From: Xestospongia muta
Lineage: Eukaryota; Porifera; Demospongiae; Haplosclerida; Petrosiidae
Assembly (NCBI GenBank): GCA_963693285.1
Contig: OY848920.1
Coordinates: 1,304,501 to 1,368,500 of the forward strand
Direction of reading: 5' to 3'
DNA: 64,000 nt
A program made the position numbers and the translations under genes. Position 1 is the first letter of the stretch, and each line of letters begins with the position of its first letter. The notes below the pieces were generated by a model. The model saw only the letters and a program-made list of their open reading frames with translations, did no database searches and had not been told where the DNA came from. Shown here piece after piece: positions 26,281-37,750 of the stretch.

Positions 26281-28132
26281 ATCGACTGCAATCTTATTCT
26301 TAATCACTGAAAAATAAATCTGAGATGCTTGAATTAAACCACACAATGTTCTGAACAAATCAGTTGCTCTCTTTAAATAAATTGTCGCTCACATCTCATT
26401 AGTTAAATGTAGGCCTATATGTGTGGGCTGTTACTATGAAATTTATAATAGAACAAATCTACATACCACATACAGGTCTTTTCTGAGTAATTGTTTATTG
26501 AATTCAAAGTATACAATTTTATAGTAATTAATAATCAAAACAGTTTTGTTATGTTAATTACTCACTGTATAATTTGTTTGTGTGTTGTACATTTACATAG
26601 CAACAAATTATACAGTGAGTAATTTACGTAAAGTCTAAATTCCATAGTAATCCACCAGTTAAATTAATTAAATTAATCTGTCCTTTTATCATCTAATAAA
26701 GCAATGAAGTCTTAATATATGTGCCTTTAAGTCTAGGCCTTCTATTGTATCTAATAATAAGAAGTAATTTTGTAATAGCTGTGGCCTTCCCAGATGATGG
26801 ACAATGTTGTCATTTACAAGGAAAATAAAATTATAATTTAGTACATCTTAGGTTCAACCTAATGGTTGCATGATATTTAAATATGATGTTTATTTAAAGT
26901 CATATCAATTTTTGTATATAGTACATAATTTATATAAAATACTTGGTGGACTCTATTTAATTGTTAATGTTTTTATATTTTTTTACTTGCTCAAATAACT
27001 ATGAGAAACAACCTTATTTACAACTGTATTTCTTTATCAATGTACACCATATTACTATGACTACAATATATCAACTAGAATGTTACTTGGTATCCTATGC
27101 ATGATGATTAAATTTGTATATGTATAAGACATTAGTAAAATGGTATTTACAGTTAACGTCCATACTCCAGTTCAATGGCTTGATTGAAGTCCTAAAAGTA
27201 AATTGATGTGATAAACTTTGTTACTATGGGTGCACAGTTGTTATGGAAGCAGCAGAAATTATGTGTGTGTGGGTGTTAATAACATAACATTGTAATGTTT
27301 ATACATTATAAGCTAATATGAGAGCAAGAAAATGTTGATTTTTCAGTCAAAATCATTAATATTTGATAACAGTAGACTGTAGATATATTTAGGACAATTT
27401 ATTGAGTAAATACAGTTTGAATTTCATAGCAACAACTTTCATAGATTTGCTAAAATGTGTTTTATTTGTCTTGATTTTTTGTTACATTCCCTGTCCTTTT
27501 CTCATTCATAATAATCTAAATTTTTGTTCAAAGTTGTATGTAATACTTGACAATAACTTTTGCTGCTATAGTTTACAATTTAAGGTTAAAGGGACAAAGT
27601 ACTTACCTGAGTCTTCTGCTGTTTGGGTTTACTAACAATCACCTTTTCAATGTTAATCAATCATTAATATCAATGAATAGTTGTAACTATAAAAGGACTT
27701 TGTTTTTCACCACACTATACTCTTTTCATAATGTTGAACAAAGCTTTATTAATCAACTGTTATTTCTTCCAATAACCTGCCTAGATTACCTACAAGCTAG
27801 TTCCATTTTAACACTATTCTATCATGTTGTTTTGATAATGTTGCTATTGATTAATGTGACCTAACATCTTTGGTTAATTTTATTACATAGCTATTGTAGT
27901 GACGAAAAATTCCAAAAATGGCTATAGGCTGAAATATTTTCATAAACATTTTACTATAATGTCCTCATATAGTTCACAATTTCATGTTGATCATATTTTT
28001 CAACAAATCTCAATACATCAAAACAATTGGATTAAGTTTACTGAACAAAATCGGCTAAAAATTTACTGAAAAAAATTCTAATCGAGGTTAATGTTTCTCT
28101 GAAAACCAATGACTGATTGTTTCATTGTTTCA
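26281..28132. other. array spacer E-F
   Basis: Contains hairpin element 5 and the donor-like site at 27606/27607. No other gene seen. Confidence 0.55.
26556..26624. repeat. hairpin element 5
   Basis: Left outer arm missing, as in element 2. The left junction with gene-proximal sequence is the same, so the two spacers share one deletion history. Confidence 0.9.
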
Positions 28133-28972
28133 TTAATAACCTACAATATAATAAATATAAAGTATCATGATTATGTATATTATCTTACAGCTGCTGCAGA
28201 AGGCGTAAATTTCATTATAATCTAAATAATGATATATAATGAAACAATATTTTGCTGTACCATCTTTGATTATATGATAGAGATGTGTAGCCAAGTACTA
28301 TACATAGTCAAAGAATTAGTCATTGCATTACTTACGTGTGGATCGACGAGTACAATGAAAGCAAACCCTATTTTTAGCAGTGCTACCAGAACCTAAAGAA
28401 TTATTATTGATTATATTTTAAAGCATAAACATTATAACTTACATTTATAACAGAGAGCATGTTGATATACGCCTGTAATATAAAGAGATCACACATCTAC
28501 ATATGTCAAATAAAATATATTTGTATCATACCATACGGGTATGGATTGGCTAGGTGACAATAAATACACGTTTTATAGGCATAAACTGAAGAGGTACCTG
28601 TGTGAAAAATTATATGATAATTACAATAATACTTATAATTTGTGCCTTAATAATACTGTGAAATACACTATAGCATCAAAAAAGTTTAATTTACGTGCAT
28701 TTCCTGTTCCCTGTTCAGTTGTGTCATGTTGAGTAAATGGAGCTTCATTGTCTTGTAAAAGTCTATTGAAGTCTTGATCAGGAGTCTTTTCTTCAAAGCT
28801 TGACTCTAAATAGAGGATTAATATTTTGCACTTAGATATATAACTTTAACACACACACACATATACATCTATGTGTATAATATAGCTATATTATAAAATA
28901 TATAATAATACCAAAACTTGGTCCACAATGAGTAAGGCAGAATAGTGCCACAAATATAAGAATGAACTTCAT
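28133..28972 (-). CDS. secreted Cys-rich peptide, array copy F
   Basis: Exons 5' to 3': 28912-28972, 28695-28805, 28532-28597, 28443-28472, 28336-28392, 28189-28221, 28133-28140. The product is 121 residues. Exon 3 ends NPYPYG, a variant found elsewhere only in the truncated copy at 35.3 kb. Exon 6 (AFCSSC) is the variant of copy C. The gene thus looks like a mosaic of two lineages. Mature motifs are TCIYC, ALCYKC, VCFHC and AFCSSC. Confidence 0.82.
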
Positions 28973-31214
28973 ACTGAATCAAATCTTATTCTTAATCACT
29001 GAAAAAAAAATCTGAGATGCTTGAATTACGCCACACAATGTTCTGAACAAATCAGTTGCTCTCTTTAAATAAATTGTCGCTCACATCTCATTAGTTAAAT
29101 GTAGGCCTATATGTGTGGGCTGTTACTATGAAATTTATAACAGAACAGTCCTACATACCACATACAGGTCTTTTATAAGTAATTGTTTATTGAATTCAAT
29201 GTATACAATTTTATAGTTATTAATAATCAAAACAGTTTTCTTATGTTTTCATTAGTTCAGTTGAAATAGTACCCATCTCTTGCTCAAGGTTCCAATTATT
29301 GGAGATAAACTACAAAGATTACTTATTGGTTTCTTGTACATGTTGGCTTTATACATATTGAGTTACACTAGTTTTATACATATTATGTTGGACTAGTTTT
29401 GCCTCTGTGATAACTCAGTATTGGGCCTACATCCTATTAATAAATATATAACAGTTGCTCCTTGTTACAACCTTATTAGTACATATGGTTTGAGATGTTA
29501 AACAATATAGTAATTTGGCCTCTTTTTAGACTTGCTGCTATTTACTATTTGGCTCTGTATACACTGTAAAAATTTATATGTCATTTTAACATCTAATTTG
29601 TACCTTACATGGGTGGATTACTATGGAATATTGAGTTTTTGTCAATTACTCACTGTATAATTTGTTTGTGTGTTGTACATTTACTTAGCAACAAATTATA
29701 CAGTGAGTAATTTACATAAAGTCTAAATTCCATAGTAATCCACCAGTTAAATTAATTAAATTAATCCGTCCTTTTATCATCTAATAATGCAATGAAGTCA
29801 TAATATATGTGCCTTTAAGTCTAGACCTTATATTGTGTCTAATAATAGGAAGTAATTTTGCAATAGCTGTGGCCTTCCCAGATGATGGACAATGTTGCCA
29901 TTTACTAGGAAAAAGAAATTATAATTTAGTACATATAATGTTCAACCTAATGGTTGCATGATATTTAAATATGATGTTTATTTAAAGTCATATCAATTTT
30001 TGTATATAGTACATAATTTATATAAAATACTTGGCAGACTCTATTTAATTGTTAATGGTTTTATATTTTTTTACTTGCTCAAATAACTACGAGAAATAAC
30101 CTAATTTACAACTATATTTCTTTATCAATGTACACCATATTACTATGACTACATTATATCAACTAGAATGTTACTTGGTATCCTATGGTGATTAAATTTG
30201 TATATGTATAAGACATTAGTAAAAATGGTATTTACAGTTAATGTCCATATGCCAGTTCAATGGCTTGATTGAAGTCTTAAAAGTAAATTGATGTGATAAA
30301 CTTTGTTACTATGGGTGCACAGTTGCTATGGAAGCAGCATAATTGCATGTTTGTGGGTGTTAATAACATAACATTGTAATGTTTACACATTTTAAGCTAA
30401 TATGAGAGCAAGAAAATGTTGATTTTTCAGTCAAAATCATTAATATTTGATAACTATAGACTGTAGATATATTTAGGACAATTTATTGGGTAAATACTGT
30501 TTGAATTTCATAGCAACAACTTGCATAGATTTGCTAAGATGTGTTTTATTTGTCATGAATTTTTTGTTACATTCCCTGTCCTTTTCTCATTCATAATAAT
30601 CTAATTTTGTTCATAACTGTATATAATACTTGACAATAACTTTTGCTGCTATTGTTGTTGTTTATAATTCAAGGTTAAAGGGACAAAATACTTACCTGAG
30701 TCTTCTGCTGTTTGGGTTTACTAACAATCACCTTTTCAATGTTAATCAATCATTAACACCATTGAATTGTTGTAACCATAGGAAGGGATTTTTCACCACA
30801 CTTTACTCTTTTCACAATGTTGAACAAAGATTTATTAATCAACTGTTATTACTTCCAATAACCTGCCTAGATTACTACAATCTAGTTCTGCTTTATAACT
30901 ATTCTATCATGTTCTTTTCATAATGTTGCTATTGATTAATGTGACCTAACATCTTTGGTTCATGTTATTACATAGCTATTGTAGTGATGAAAAATTCCAA
31001 AAATGGCTATAGGCTGAAATATTTTCATAAACATTTTACTATAATGTCCTCATATAGTTCACAATTTCATGTTGATCAAATTTTTAACAAATCTCAATAC
31101 ATCAAAACAATTGGCTTAAATTTACAAAAAACAATTGGCTTAAGTTTACTGAAAAAATTCTAATCAAGGTTAATATTTGTCTGAAAACCAATGACTGATT
31201 GTTTCATTGTTTAA
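28973..31214. other. array spacer F-G
   Basis: Contains hairpin element 6 with both outer arms and the donor-like site at 30695/30696. No other gene seen. Confidence 0.55.
29644..29712. repeat. hairpin element 6
   Basis: Complete 69-bp hairpin; loop variant ATTTACTTAGC. Confidence 0.9.
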
Positions 31215-32051
31215 TTAATAACCTACAATATAATAAATATAAGTATCACGATTATGTATATTATCTTACAGTTGTGGCAGAAGGAGTAAGCTTCATATGG
31301 ACCTAAACAATGACATATTGTGAAACAATATTTTGTTGCACCATCTTTGATTATATGATAGAGATGTATAGCCAAGTACTACACGTAGCCAGAATTAGTC
31401 CTTGCATTACTTACATGTGGATCGACGAGTACATGAATAACAAAACCTGTTTTTAGCAGTGCTACCAGAACCTAAAAAATTATTATTGATTATATTTTAA
31501 AGCATAAACATTATAACTTACATTGATAACAAAGAGCATATTGATGTATGCCTGTAATATAAAGAGATCACACATCTACATATGTCAAATAAAATATATT
31601 TGTATCATACCATATTGGCTTGGATTGGCTAGGTGACAATATCTACACGTTTTATAGGCATAAACTGCAGAGGTACCTGTGTAAAAATTATATGATAGTT
31701 ACAATAATACTTATAACTTGTGCCTTAATAATACTGTGAAATACACTATAGCATCAAAAAAGTTCAATTTACGTGCATTTCCTGTTCCCTGTTCAGTTGT
31801 GTCATGTTGAGTAAATGGAGCTTCATTGTCTTGTAAAAGTCTATTGAAGTCTTGATCAGGAGTCTTTTCTTCAAAAATTTGACTCTAAATAGAGGATTAA
31901 TATTTTCCACTTAGATATATAACTTTAACACACACACACACATACATCTATGTGTATAATATAACTATATTATAAAATATATAATAATACCAAAACTTGG
32001 TCCACAATGAGTAAGGCAGAATAGTGCTACAAATACAAAAATGAACTTCAT
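31215..32051 (-). pseudogene. peptide gene copy G, frameshifted in exon 2
   Basis: All seven exons and splice sites are present: 31991-32051, 31773-31884, 31611-31676, 31522-31551, 31415-31471, 31270-31302, 31215-31222. Exon 2 is 112 bases instead of 111. An A/T run at about 31873-31880 has one extra base compared with the sibling copies, and the frame meets TGA a few codons into the pro-region. Neither possible acceptor (AG|AG or AGAG|) restores the frame. Downstream exons still encode intact CxxC pairs (TCRYC, FCYSC), so the break is recent or could be a sequencing error in a homopolymer. Confidence 0.75.
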
Positions 32052-32716
32052 ATTGACTGCAATCTTATTCTTAATCACTAAAAAATAAATCTGAGAAACT
32101 CGAATTAAACCACACAATATTCTGAACAAATCAGTTGCTCTCTTTAAATAAATTGTTGCTCACATCTCATTAGTTAAATGTGGGCCTAAATCTGTGGATT
32201 GTTACTATGAAATTTATAACAGAACAGACATACATACCACATACAGGTCTTTTCTGAGTAATTGTTTATTGAATTCAAAGTATACAATTTTATAGTTATT
32301 AATAATCAAAACAATTTTCTTATGTTTTCATTAGTTCAGTTGAATAGTACCCATCTCTTGCTCAAGATTCCAATTATTGGAGATAAACTACAAAGATTAC
32401 ACATTGGCTTCTTGTTGACTATATAAATATTGAGCTACACTAGTTTTATACACATTATGTTGGACTAGTTTTGGCTCTGTGATAACTCAGTATTGGGCCT
32501 ACATCCTACTAATAAATATATAACAGTTGCTCCTTGTTACAACCTTATTAGTACATATGGTTGGAGATGTTAAACAATATAGTAATTTGGCCTCTTTTTA
32601 GACCTGGCTGCTATTTACTATTTGGCTCCGTATACACTGTAAAAATTAATATGTCATTTTAACAACTAATTTGTACCTTATATGGGTGGATTACTATGGA
32701 ATATTGAGTTTTTGTC

Positions 32717-32785
32717 AATTACTCACTGTATAGTTTGTTTGTGTGTTGTACATTTAGATAGCAACAAATTATACAGTGAGTAATT
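32717..32785. repeat. hairpin element 7
   Basis: Carries the same arm change (TATAGTTTG) and loop (TTTAGATAGC) as element 3, so the two are copies by block duplication and not independent insertions. Confidence 0.9.
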
Positions 32786-33321
32786 TACGTAAAGTCTAAA
32801 TTCCATAGTAATCCACCAGTAAATTAATTAAATTAATTTGTAAAGTACAAATTAGTTGTTATAATAACATGATGATTTTACAATGTTTCCAGGCATGATT
32901 TCCAGGAGTGGTTACAATTTTAACAGAACTAACTTAGATCTACTTGAAATTATATCTATCTCTTCCTCAAGATCTTAATTATTGGGCATAAACTACAAAG
33001 ATTACTTATTGGCTTCTTGTTGGCTTTATACATATTGAGTTACACTAGTTTTATACATATTATCTTGGACTGGTTTTGGCTCTGTGATAACTCAGTATTG
33101 GGCCTACATCCTATTAATAAATATATAACAGTTGCTCCTTGTTACAACCCTATTAGTACATATGGTTGGAGATGTTAAACAATATAGTAATTTAGCCTCT
33201 TTTTAGACCTGGCTCCTATTTATTATTTGTCTCTGTATACACTATAAAAATTTATATGTCATTTTAACAACTAATTTGTACCTTATATGGGTGGATTACT
33301 ATGGAATATTGAGTTTTTGTC

Positions 33322-33390
33322 AATTACTCACTGTATAATTTGTTTGTGTGTTGTACATTTACTAAGCAACAAATTATACAGTGAGTAATT
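33322..33390. repeat. hairpin element 8
   Basis: Complete hairpin with both outer arms, 605 bases after element 7 (elements 3 and 4 are 606 apart). Confidence 0.9.
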
Positions 33391-34896
33391 TACATAAAGT
33401 CTAAATTCCATAGTAATCCACCAGTTAAATTAATTAAATTAATCTGTCCTTTTATCATCTAATAATGCAATGAAGTCATAATATATGTGCCTTTAAGTCT
33501 AGACCTTCTATTGTATCTAATAATAAGAAGTAATTTTGTAATAGCTGTGGCCTTCCCAGATGATGGACAATGTTGTCATTTACAAGGAAAATAAAATTAT
33601 AATTTAGTACATGTAATGTTCAACCTAATGGTTGCATGATATTTATGATGTTTATTTAAAGTCATATCAATTTTTGTATATAGTACATAATTTATATAAA
33701 ATACTTGGCAGACTCTATTTAATTGTTAATGGTTTTTTTTTTTTTTACTTGCTCAAATAACCATGAGAAACAACTTAATTTACAACTGTATTTCTTTATG
33801 AATGTACACCATATCACTATGACTACATTATATCAACTAGAATGTTACTTGGTATCCTATGGTGAATAAATTTGTATATGTATAAGACATTAGTAAAAAT
33901 GGCATTTACAGTTAATGTCCATATGCCAGTTCAATGGCTTGATTGAAGTCTTAAAAGTAAATTGATGTGATAAACTTTGTTACTATGGGTGCACAGTTGC
34001 TATGGAAGCAGCATAATTGCGTGTTTGTGGGTGTTAATAACATAACATTGTAATGTTTATATATTATAAGCTATTATGAGAGCAAGAAAATGTTGATTTT
34101 TCAGTCAAAATCATTAATATTTGATAACTATAGACTGTAGATATATTTAGGACAATTTATTGGGTAAATACTGTTTGAATTTCATAGCAACAACTTGCAT
34201 AGATTTGCTAAAATGTGTTTTATTTGTCTTGAATTTTTTGTTACATTCCCTGTATTTTTCTCATTTGTAATAATCTAATTTTTGTTCATAACTGTATATA
34301 ATATTTGACAATAACTTTTGCTGCTATTGTTGTTGTTTACAATTCAAGGTTAAAGGGACAAAGTACTTACCTGAGTCTTCTGCTGTTTGGGTTTACTAAC
34401 AATCACCTTTTCAATGTTAATCAATCATTAATATCAATGAATAGTTGTAACCATAAAAGGACTTTGTTTTTCACCACACTATACTCTTTTTATAATGTTG
34501 AACAAAGGTTTATTAATCAATTGTTATTACCTCGAATAACCTGCCTAGATTATCTACAAGCTAGTTCTGCTTTATAACTATTCTAATATGTTGTTTCTGT
34601 AATGTTGCTATTGATTAATGTGACATAATATCTTTGGTTTGTGTTATTACATAGCTATTGTAGTGATGAAAAATTCCAAAAATGGCTATAGGCTGAATTG
34701 TTTTCATAAACATTTTATCATAATGTCCTTATATAGTTCACAATTTCATGTTGATCAAATTTTTAACAAATCTTGCTACATCAAAACAATTGGGTTAAAT
34801 TTACTAAAAAAAAATTGGCTAAAAATTTACTGAAAAAAATTCTAATCAAGGTGAATGTTTGTCTGAAAACCAATGACTGATTGTTTCATTGTTTAA

Positions 34897-35322
34897 TTAA
34901 TAACCTACAATATAATAAATATAAGTATCACGATTATGTATATTATCTTACAGTTGTGGCAGAAGGAGTAAGCTTCATATTTACCTAAACAATGACATAA
35001 CGTGAAACAATATTTTGTTACACCATTTTTGATTATATGATAGAAATGTATAGCCAAGTACTACACATAGTCATACAATTAGTTATTGCATTACTTACTT
35101 GTGGATCGACGAGTACATGAAAAGCAAACCCTGTTTTTAGCAGTGCTACCAGAACCTAAAAAATTATTATTGATTATATTTTAAAGTATAAACATTATCA
35201 CTTACATTGATAACAGAGAGCATGTTGATATACGCCTGTAATATAAAGAGATCACACATCTACATATGTCAAATAAAATATATTTGTATCATACCATACG
35301 GGTATGGATTGGCTAGGTGACA
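34897..35322 (-). pseudogene. 5'-truncated peptide gene copy H
   Basis: Exons 4 to 7 are intact (35206-35235, 35099-35155, 34952-34984, 34897-34904). Exon 3 survives only from 35295 to about 35322, where the sequence jumps into the spacer element. Signal peptide, pro exon and promoter are missing. The remaining part of exon 3 carries the NPYPYG variant seen in copy F. This marks the upstream edge of the array. Confidence 0.85.
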
Positions 35323-35342
35323 TTGAATATTGAGTTTTTGTT

Positions 35343-35411
35343 AATTACTCACTGTATAATTTGTTTGTGTGTTGTACATTTACTAAGCAACAAATTATAC
35401 AGTGAGTAATT
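35343..35411. repeat. hairpin element 9
   Basis: Lies directly at the breakpoint that removed the 5' half of copy H; array homology ends about 45 bases beyond it. Confidence 0.9.
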
Positions 35412-35449
35412 AACATAAAGTCTAAATTCCATAGTAATCCACCAGTAAA

Positions 35450-35659
35450 TTAATTTGATAGAAATCTATTAACAAAAATATATTTCTGCTGAGTCATCAA
35501 CACGGGTCGGACTTGTGATATAAATGCTCTTGCTTGGTTGTCAGGGCCAGTTGATATAGTGGTACATGTAAAACAAATAGTCCTGGATATTGTTATGCTT
35601 TCTACAGATAATGAAGCATGAGAGAAAACCTCATGCTCTTTTCCAATAGAAAACTTCAA
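35450..35659 (-). other. orphan 69-codon open reading frame
   Basis: An open frame of 69 codons in slightly less AT-rich sequence, between the end of the peptide array and the first receptor gene. No domain recognised, no flanking exon found, and no signal peptide. It could be an exon, a remnant, or chance. Confidence 0.2.
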
Positions 35660-35915
35660 TGTAATGTTTAAAATTAATAATTTAGATAATTTTGAGTCAC
35701 AAGATCAGCGATGCAAAAAATAGCTGTTGTATGTTCTGTTTATAGTCATAAATCCGAATTACATGACTAAGTCTCTACTTGACCTGTACATAATAGAATA
35801 GAAATTAATAAACAAAATAAAATGTCACACTGCAAGGTCAATGATACGATGTCCTGTAAACAAAATATATAAAAACAAATAAAAACAAAGAATTAAAAAA
35901 TCTTTTGCAAATAAA

Positions 35916-37712
35916 TTATAGCCATGTTGCCCAGGAGTACTCGTCAAACTGAAGAATAAGAAAGAAAGCAAAGCCAAGAATAAATGCTCCACCCACAACT
36001 AATGATGGTGATATAGGCACACTGATAAGCTTGGCCTAATAAAAGAAAGAACATAATATTTTAATGATCAGATGAAGACTGAATATAATCAGCAATCATA
36101 TTATTCTTATGTCAATGTGTACATTTATCCATTCACATTTTACTTGAAGGCATTCAGTAACAGGAAAGTATACTTGAATGAATTAATTAACCATTAGAAA
36201 TATAACATACCTTCAATTCTACATTGCTACAATAGGTCACAAAGGAGTCTAAATGTAGTTGTGGTGTGTCTTGATATTGAAAAGGGCGAGCTCGAATCTC
36301 AAGAGCAGTCTCCTTTATCTGGCTTCCAAAATGACTTACTCGAGCAGCCTTAAAATAAGAGAGGGTTGTTAAAATTGATACAGAAATATAATAAAAGTAA
36401 ACTGCATACTGTATTACCTGTATAAGAGGTATAAAGAGCCAGACTGTCCACTGGATAGAAGAGAAAAAACCAGTTGTAGCAAGTAAAATTAATTGATCAT
36501 GGTCATTGTTCAATACTTGAATACCATATAATGCTAAAGAAAAGAGTAACAAACTTTTAACTTAGAAGGGATATAGCTGTGTCAGTTCCTGTAGTACTAT
36601 CTCTGTTTTGGATCCATCTAATATCAAACATCATCGCAATAGGAATTTTTTTTCAGTGATTGCTTACATAATATACTTGTGATAAACTTGACAGATGATG
36701 TAACAACTTGTCCTATGATGACATCACAATGTGTCATAGAGTTAATAATGTTAGGTTTGGTTTAGGGTTTAGGTGGTGTCATTATTATGATGACATCACT
36801 ATGTGTCATTTCATTATGATGTCATCATAGTCAAGTTACACCAAGAACCACCCATATGTGGACATAGTGTTGAGTAAGCACAATTTACATTATAAAATAA
36901 CTTTGTCTTAGTGCACAGCACCAGAAAGAAAAAAGCCTTGTTAATGTCATTATGGTATAATCCTCTAAGTTTAATGCATCCACAGAAACTCTCACTACTG
37001 TAGTGATGTATTGTAAATGGTATATTATGCAGTGTTATAGTCTTACATAACACTGAAGAATAAAGAAAGATAAACATCATAGTACCCATAGCTCTTGAAA
37101 GATGACCATTGATGTTCTTGAGAGAAATGCGAGCATCATTTATTGCCTATTTAAAAAAATACCACAGTTGTTATAGAAGATTCTAGATAATCCAAAAGAT
37201 TATACACATTCTTTTGGCAAATTTGTTTTAAGTCTAAACATTAATAAAATACAAAGTACTAATTTAATTATCTATCATTAGAACAACAAAGCACAATTAC
37301 ACTGATTATACCTTTATAGCATCATCGATATTCCAATTAGCCGGTTTTGTTAATGTACGAGTACAAATTCCCTTAAAAAAGTATAGTATCAGTTGACATT
37401 GCATGGCATAATTAATTACTACAGCAGTATATGTTACATCAAAGATGATGAAACCAAAGATAGAAGTAGTCAACAAAACGATTTTCTTACAAAGCGAGAC
37501 ACTATAATGTAACAGAGAACATGTAAGTATCTATCTTAATTCAAGGTCGTCATGTAATCAATAGCTAGATGACTGCTAATTATACTGAATAATAATAAGT
37601 ACTATATGATATCCATTTAAATTAGACTTCAACTTCAATGACCCTAACGTCAGTTGTGTGAATAAATAGACAACCATGCATATAATTGATATCTGTGACA
37701 GTAGTTTGTATA

Positions 37713-37750
<38 letters not shown>

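Larger units (their letters stand above)
32052..34896. other. array spacer G-H
   Basis: Contains hairpin elements 7 and 8, laid out as in the D-E spacer, and the donor-like site at 34370/34371. No other gene seen. Confidence 0.55.

Noticed and set aside
12772..28732. Plus-strand frames starting MDWLGG or MDWLGD
   Set aside because: Antisense shadows of exon 3 and the following intron of the peptide genes; the sense reading explains the conservation.
18184..34577. Recurring plus-strand frames of 77-105 codons (starting MTITFAAIV or MSKYSLNF) in the array spacers
   Set aside because: They recur because the spacer is duplicated. Their ends shift with small indels, they have no signal, motif or splice context, and a more convincing minus-strand donor site lies inside them.
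11200..35455. CRISPR-like array of regular repeats
   Set aside because: The repeats are kilobase units holding split genes, and the 69-bp hairpins are 0.6-3.5 kb apart, not spaced by short unique spacers; the genome is eukaryotic.
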